From Enterobacter hormaechei subsp. xiangfangensis (lineage in GTDB: Bacteria > Pseudomonadota > Gammaproteobacteria > Enterobacterales > Enterobacteriaceae), in contig NZ_CP017183.1 in the NCBI RefSeq assembly GCF_001729785.1, forward strand, positions 1,364,001-1,428,000: a DNA stretch of 64,000 nt, read 5' to 3'. Every line of letters begins with the position of its first letter. Position 1 is the stretch's first letter. The translations under genes were made by a program, and so were the position numbers. The notes beneath the pieces were generated by a model. It had not been told where the DNA came from and did not search any database. It worked only from the letters and a program-made list of their open reading frames with translations. Positions 62,215 through 64,000 of this stretch are shown here, one piece after another.

Positions 62215-63943
62215 GAGTATTCTCCTTATCCCAGTCGTGAATGAGGGTGATAAACGCCTGCTCCATGGTCGGGTCTGGCTGCGCGTCGTCGGCGGCCTGC
62301 GCTTTCAGGTCATCCGGCGTGCCGTGGGCAATCAGCTTGCCGCGATAGACCAGCCCGATACGGTCGCAATACTCCGCCTCGTCCATAAAGTGGGTGGTGA
62401 CCATCACGGTCACGCCTTTTTCCACCATGCTATTGATATGCAACCAGAATTCACGGCGGGTGAGGGGGTCCACGCCTGACGTAGGTTCATCAAGAAACAG
62501 GATATCCGGCTCGTGCATCAACGAGCAGGCCAGCGCCAGCCGCTGTTTGAAGCCAAGCGGCAGCGCGTCGGTCGCCTGCGAGGCGATATCGGTCAGGCCG
62601 AAGGCGTCGCACATGCGGCCGATCTTCTGGTTCTGCGCCCGTCCCCGCAGGCCATAGACGCCGGAGAAAAATCGCAGATTTTGCTCCACCGTCAGGTTGC
62701 CGTAGAGCGAAAACTTCTGCGCCATATAGCCCAGGTGCTGGCGCGCCTTGCCGGAGCTGACTTTGAGATCCATGTTCAGCACCAGCGCTTTGCCGGACGT
62801 CGGTACCAGCAGACCGCACATCATTTTAAAGGTGGTGGATTTTCCTGCGCCGTTCGGCCCGAGCAGGCCAAATATCTCGCCGCGCTTCACGGCAAAATTG
62901 ACGTTATCGGTGGCGGCGAAATCGCCGAATTTTTTGGTGAGCGATTTCGCTTCAATGACCGTTTCGCCCGGCGTACCTTCCACCGTGTGCAGAATGGCGC
63001 CAAGCGGTGATTCTGAGGTTCCCGCCCCGCCCAGCAGATCGATAAACGCATCTTCAAAGCGCGGCGCGGTCTCTGTCATGTCGATCTCAGGCATCCCCTG
63101 CGCACGCCGGATATCGTCGGCGGTGGCCTCTTTTTTGAGGATCACGCGCACCGAACGGCCCTGAATCATCCCGTCGCTCACCTGGGGCAGCTTCAGCACC
63201 CGTTGCAGCAGCGTGCGGTTGGATTCCTGCGCGCTGTGCAGCAGAAAACTTCGCCCGGCCATGGTTTGCGTCAGCTCGGTGGGTTCGCCCTGATAGAGCA
63301 GTTCGCCTTCATTCATCAGCAGCACGTCGCGGCACTGTTCTGCTTCATCAAGGTATGAGGTACTCCAGAGGATCAGCATGCCGTCACCCGCCAGCTCGTG
63401 CACCATCTGCCACAGTTCACGGCGGGAAATCGGGTCCACGCCGACGCCGGGTTCATCCAGCAACAGCACCTTCGGTTCGCCCACCAGCGTGCAGGCCAGC
63501 CCCAGTTTCTGCTTCATCCCGCCGGAGAGCTTGCCCGCCAGCCGGTCGGTGAACGGGCCGAGCGAGGTAAATTCCAGCAGGCGGGCGAAGGTTTTCTCCC
63601 GGGTTTCGCCGGTGACGCTGCGCAGGTCGGCGTACAGGTTGAGGTTTTCCATTACCGTCAGATCTTCGTACAGACCAAACTTCTGCGGCATATAGCCGAG
63701 TATGCCGTGGAGCGCCGCGTCGTCTTTGATCGGATCGAGGCCAAGCACGCTGGCACTGCCTTCATCCGGCTTCAGCAATCCCGCCAGCATCCGCATCAGC
63801 GTGGTTTTACCCGCGCCGTCCGGCCCCACCAGCCCGGTCACATAGCCTTTCTGAATCGTACAATTCAGCGGTGCGACCGCCGGTTTAGCCATTCCCGGGA
63901 AGCGTTTGACCAGATTGTTGAGCTGGATAACCGCGTCATTCAT
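62204..63943 (-). CDS. ybhF: ABC exporter double ATPase YbhF
   Basis: 579 residues with two fused ATPase domains. Domain 1: Walker [10 protein letters not shown] (about 37-45), signature [15 protein letters not shown], Walker B LLLDEP. Domain 2: Walker [10 protein letters not shown] (about 362-370), Walker [13 protein letters not shown]; its signature region reads [15 protein letters not shown], without the usual SGG. The second ATPase site may be asymmetric; this is common in the family. E. coli YbhF is 578 residues. Confidence 0.96.
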   Translation of the reverse strand: MNDAVIQLNNLVKRFPGMAKPAVAPLNCTIQKGYVTGLVGPDGAGKTTLMRMLAGLLKPDEGSASVLGLDPIKDDAALHGILGYMPQKFGLYEDLTVMENLNLYADLRSVTGETREKTFARLLEFTSLGPFTDRLAGKLSGGMKQKLGLACTLVGEPKVLLLDEPGVGVDPISRRELWQMVHELAGDGMLILWSTSYLDEAEQCRDVLLMNEGELLYQGEPTELTQTMAGRSFLLHSAQESNRTLLQRVLKLPQVSDGMIQGRSVRVILKKEATADDIRRAQGMPEIDMTETAPRFEDAFIDLLGGAGTSESPLGAILHTVEGTPGETVIEAKSLTKKFGDFAATDNVNFAVKRGEIFGLLGPNGAGKSTTFKMMCGLLVPTSGKALVLNMDLKVSSGKARQHLGYMAQKFSLYGNLTVEQNLRFFSGVYGLRGRAQNQKIGRMCDAFGLTDIASQATDALPLGFKQRLALACSLMHEPDILFLDEPTSGVDPLTRREFWLHINSMVEKGVTVMVTTHFMDEAEYCDRIGLVYRGKLIAHGTPDDLKAQAADDAQPDPTMEQAFITLIHDWDKENTHAQ

Positions 63944-64000
63944 GTCGTTCCCCGTCGTTTAAGGTCACGGTAACAGGCATGCCCTGACGCAGCGCGTCGT
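63936..64000 (-). CDS. ybhG: HlyD-family membrane-fusion protein YbhG, C-terminal end only
   Basis: Reading from the window edge gives ...[20 protein letters not shown] followed by a TGA that overlaps the first codons of ybhF. This matches the end of E. coli YbhG, the periplasmic adaptor of the YbhFSR exporter. The start is outside the window, so only about 20 residues are visible. Confidence 0.85.
   Translation of the reverse strand, partial: DALRQGMPVTVTLNDGERHE

Overview
The window is an ordinary chromosomal segment of an enteric gammaproteobacterium, most likely Enterobacter or a close relative. Gene order and protein sequences match the E. coli K-12 region from sucCD through mng, cyd, tol-pal, nadA, aroG, gal, mod, bio, uvrB and moa to ybhGFSR. 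Two differences stand out: a complete histidine-utilisation (hut) locus between ybhC and ybhB, as in Klebsiella, Salmonella and Enterobacter, and an extra gene for a lone ABC ATPase between bioD and uvrB. All species statements come from recalled family knowledge, not from a search.

Layout. 1-1433: end of the TCA-cycle succinyl-CoA synthetase genes sucCD. 1520-6984: mngR, mngA and mngB, uptake and cleavage of 2-O-alpha-mannosyl-D-glycerate, with a clear operator and CRP site. 6985-10805: cytochrome bd oxidase cydAB-cydX-ybgE behind a 679-base leader with an FNR site. 10954-16502: ybgC-tolQRAB-pal-cpoB, the Tol-Pal envelope machine. 16664-17145: four identical tRNA-Lys genes and one tRNA-Val. 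17376-22726: nadA-pnuC, zitB, ybgS, aroG, gpmA. 22992-27252: the galETKM operon on the minus strand with both Gal operators. 27454-32764: molybdate genes modF, modE, acrZ and modABC. 32765-36084: ybhA, pgl, ybhC. 36308-42553: hutIGC and hutUH, each behind the same operator core. 42620-48147: ybhB and the biotin genes, bioA facing bioBFCD across a BirA operator. 48110-48832: the lone ABC ATPase. 49582-55640: uvrB, ybhK and moaABCDE with a molybdenum-cofactor riboswitch. 55699-64000: ybhL, ybhN, clsB, ybhP, ybhQ and the ybhGFSR efflux transporter, the last gene (ybhG) cut by the window end.

How the genes work together. Several blocks are self-contained pathways with local regulators: mannosylglycerate (MngR), histidine (HutC), molybdate (ModE, supplying the moa cofactor pathway), galactose (GalR/GalS acting at the two operators) and biotin (BirA). 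The rest is housekeeping: respiration, envelope integrity, NAD and aromatic biosynthesis, DNA repair and phospholipid synthesis. I found no insertion sequence, prophage, CRISPR array, toxin-antitoxin pair or defence system. No convincing undescribed system is visible; the best candidates for a second look are the lone ABC ATPase with a degenerate signature motif and the large regulatory gap before uvrB that contains an inverted pair of DnaA boxes.
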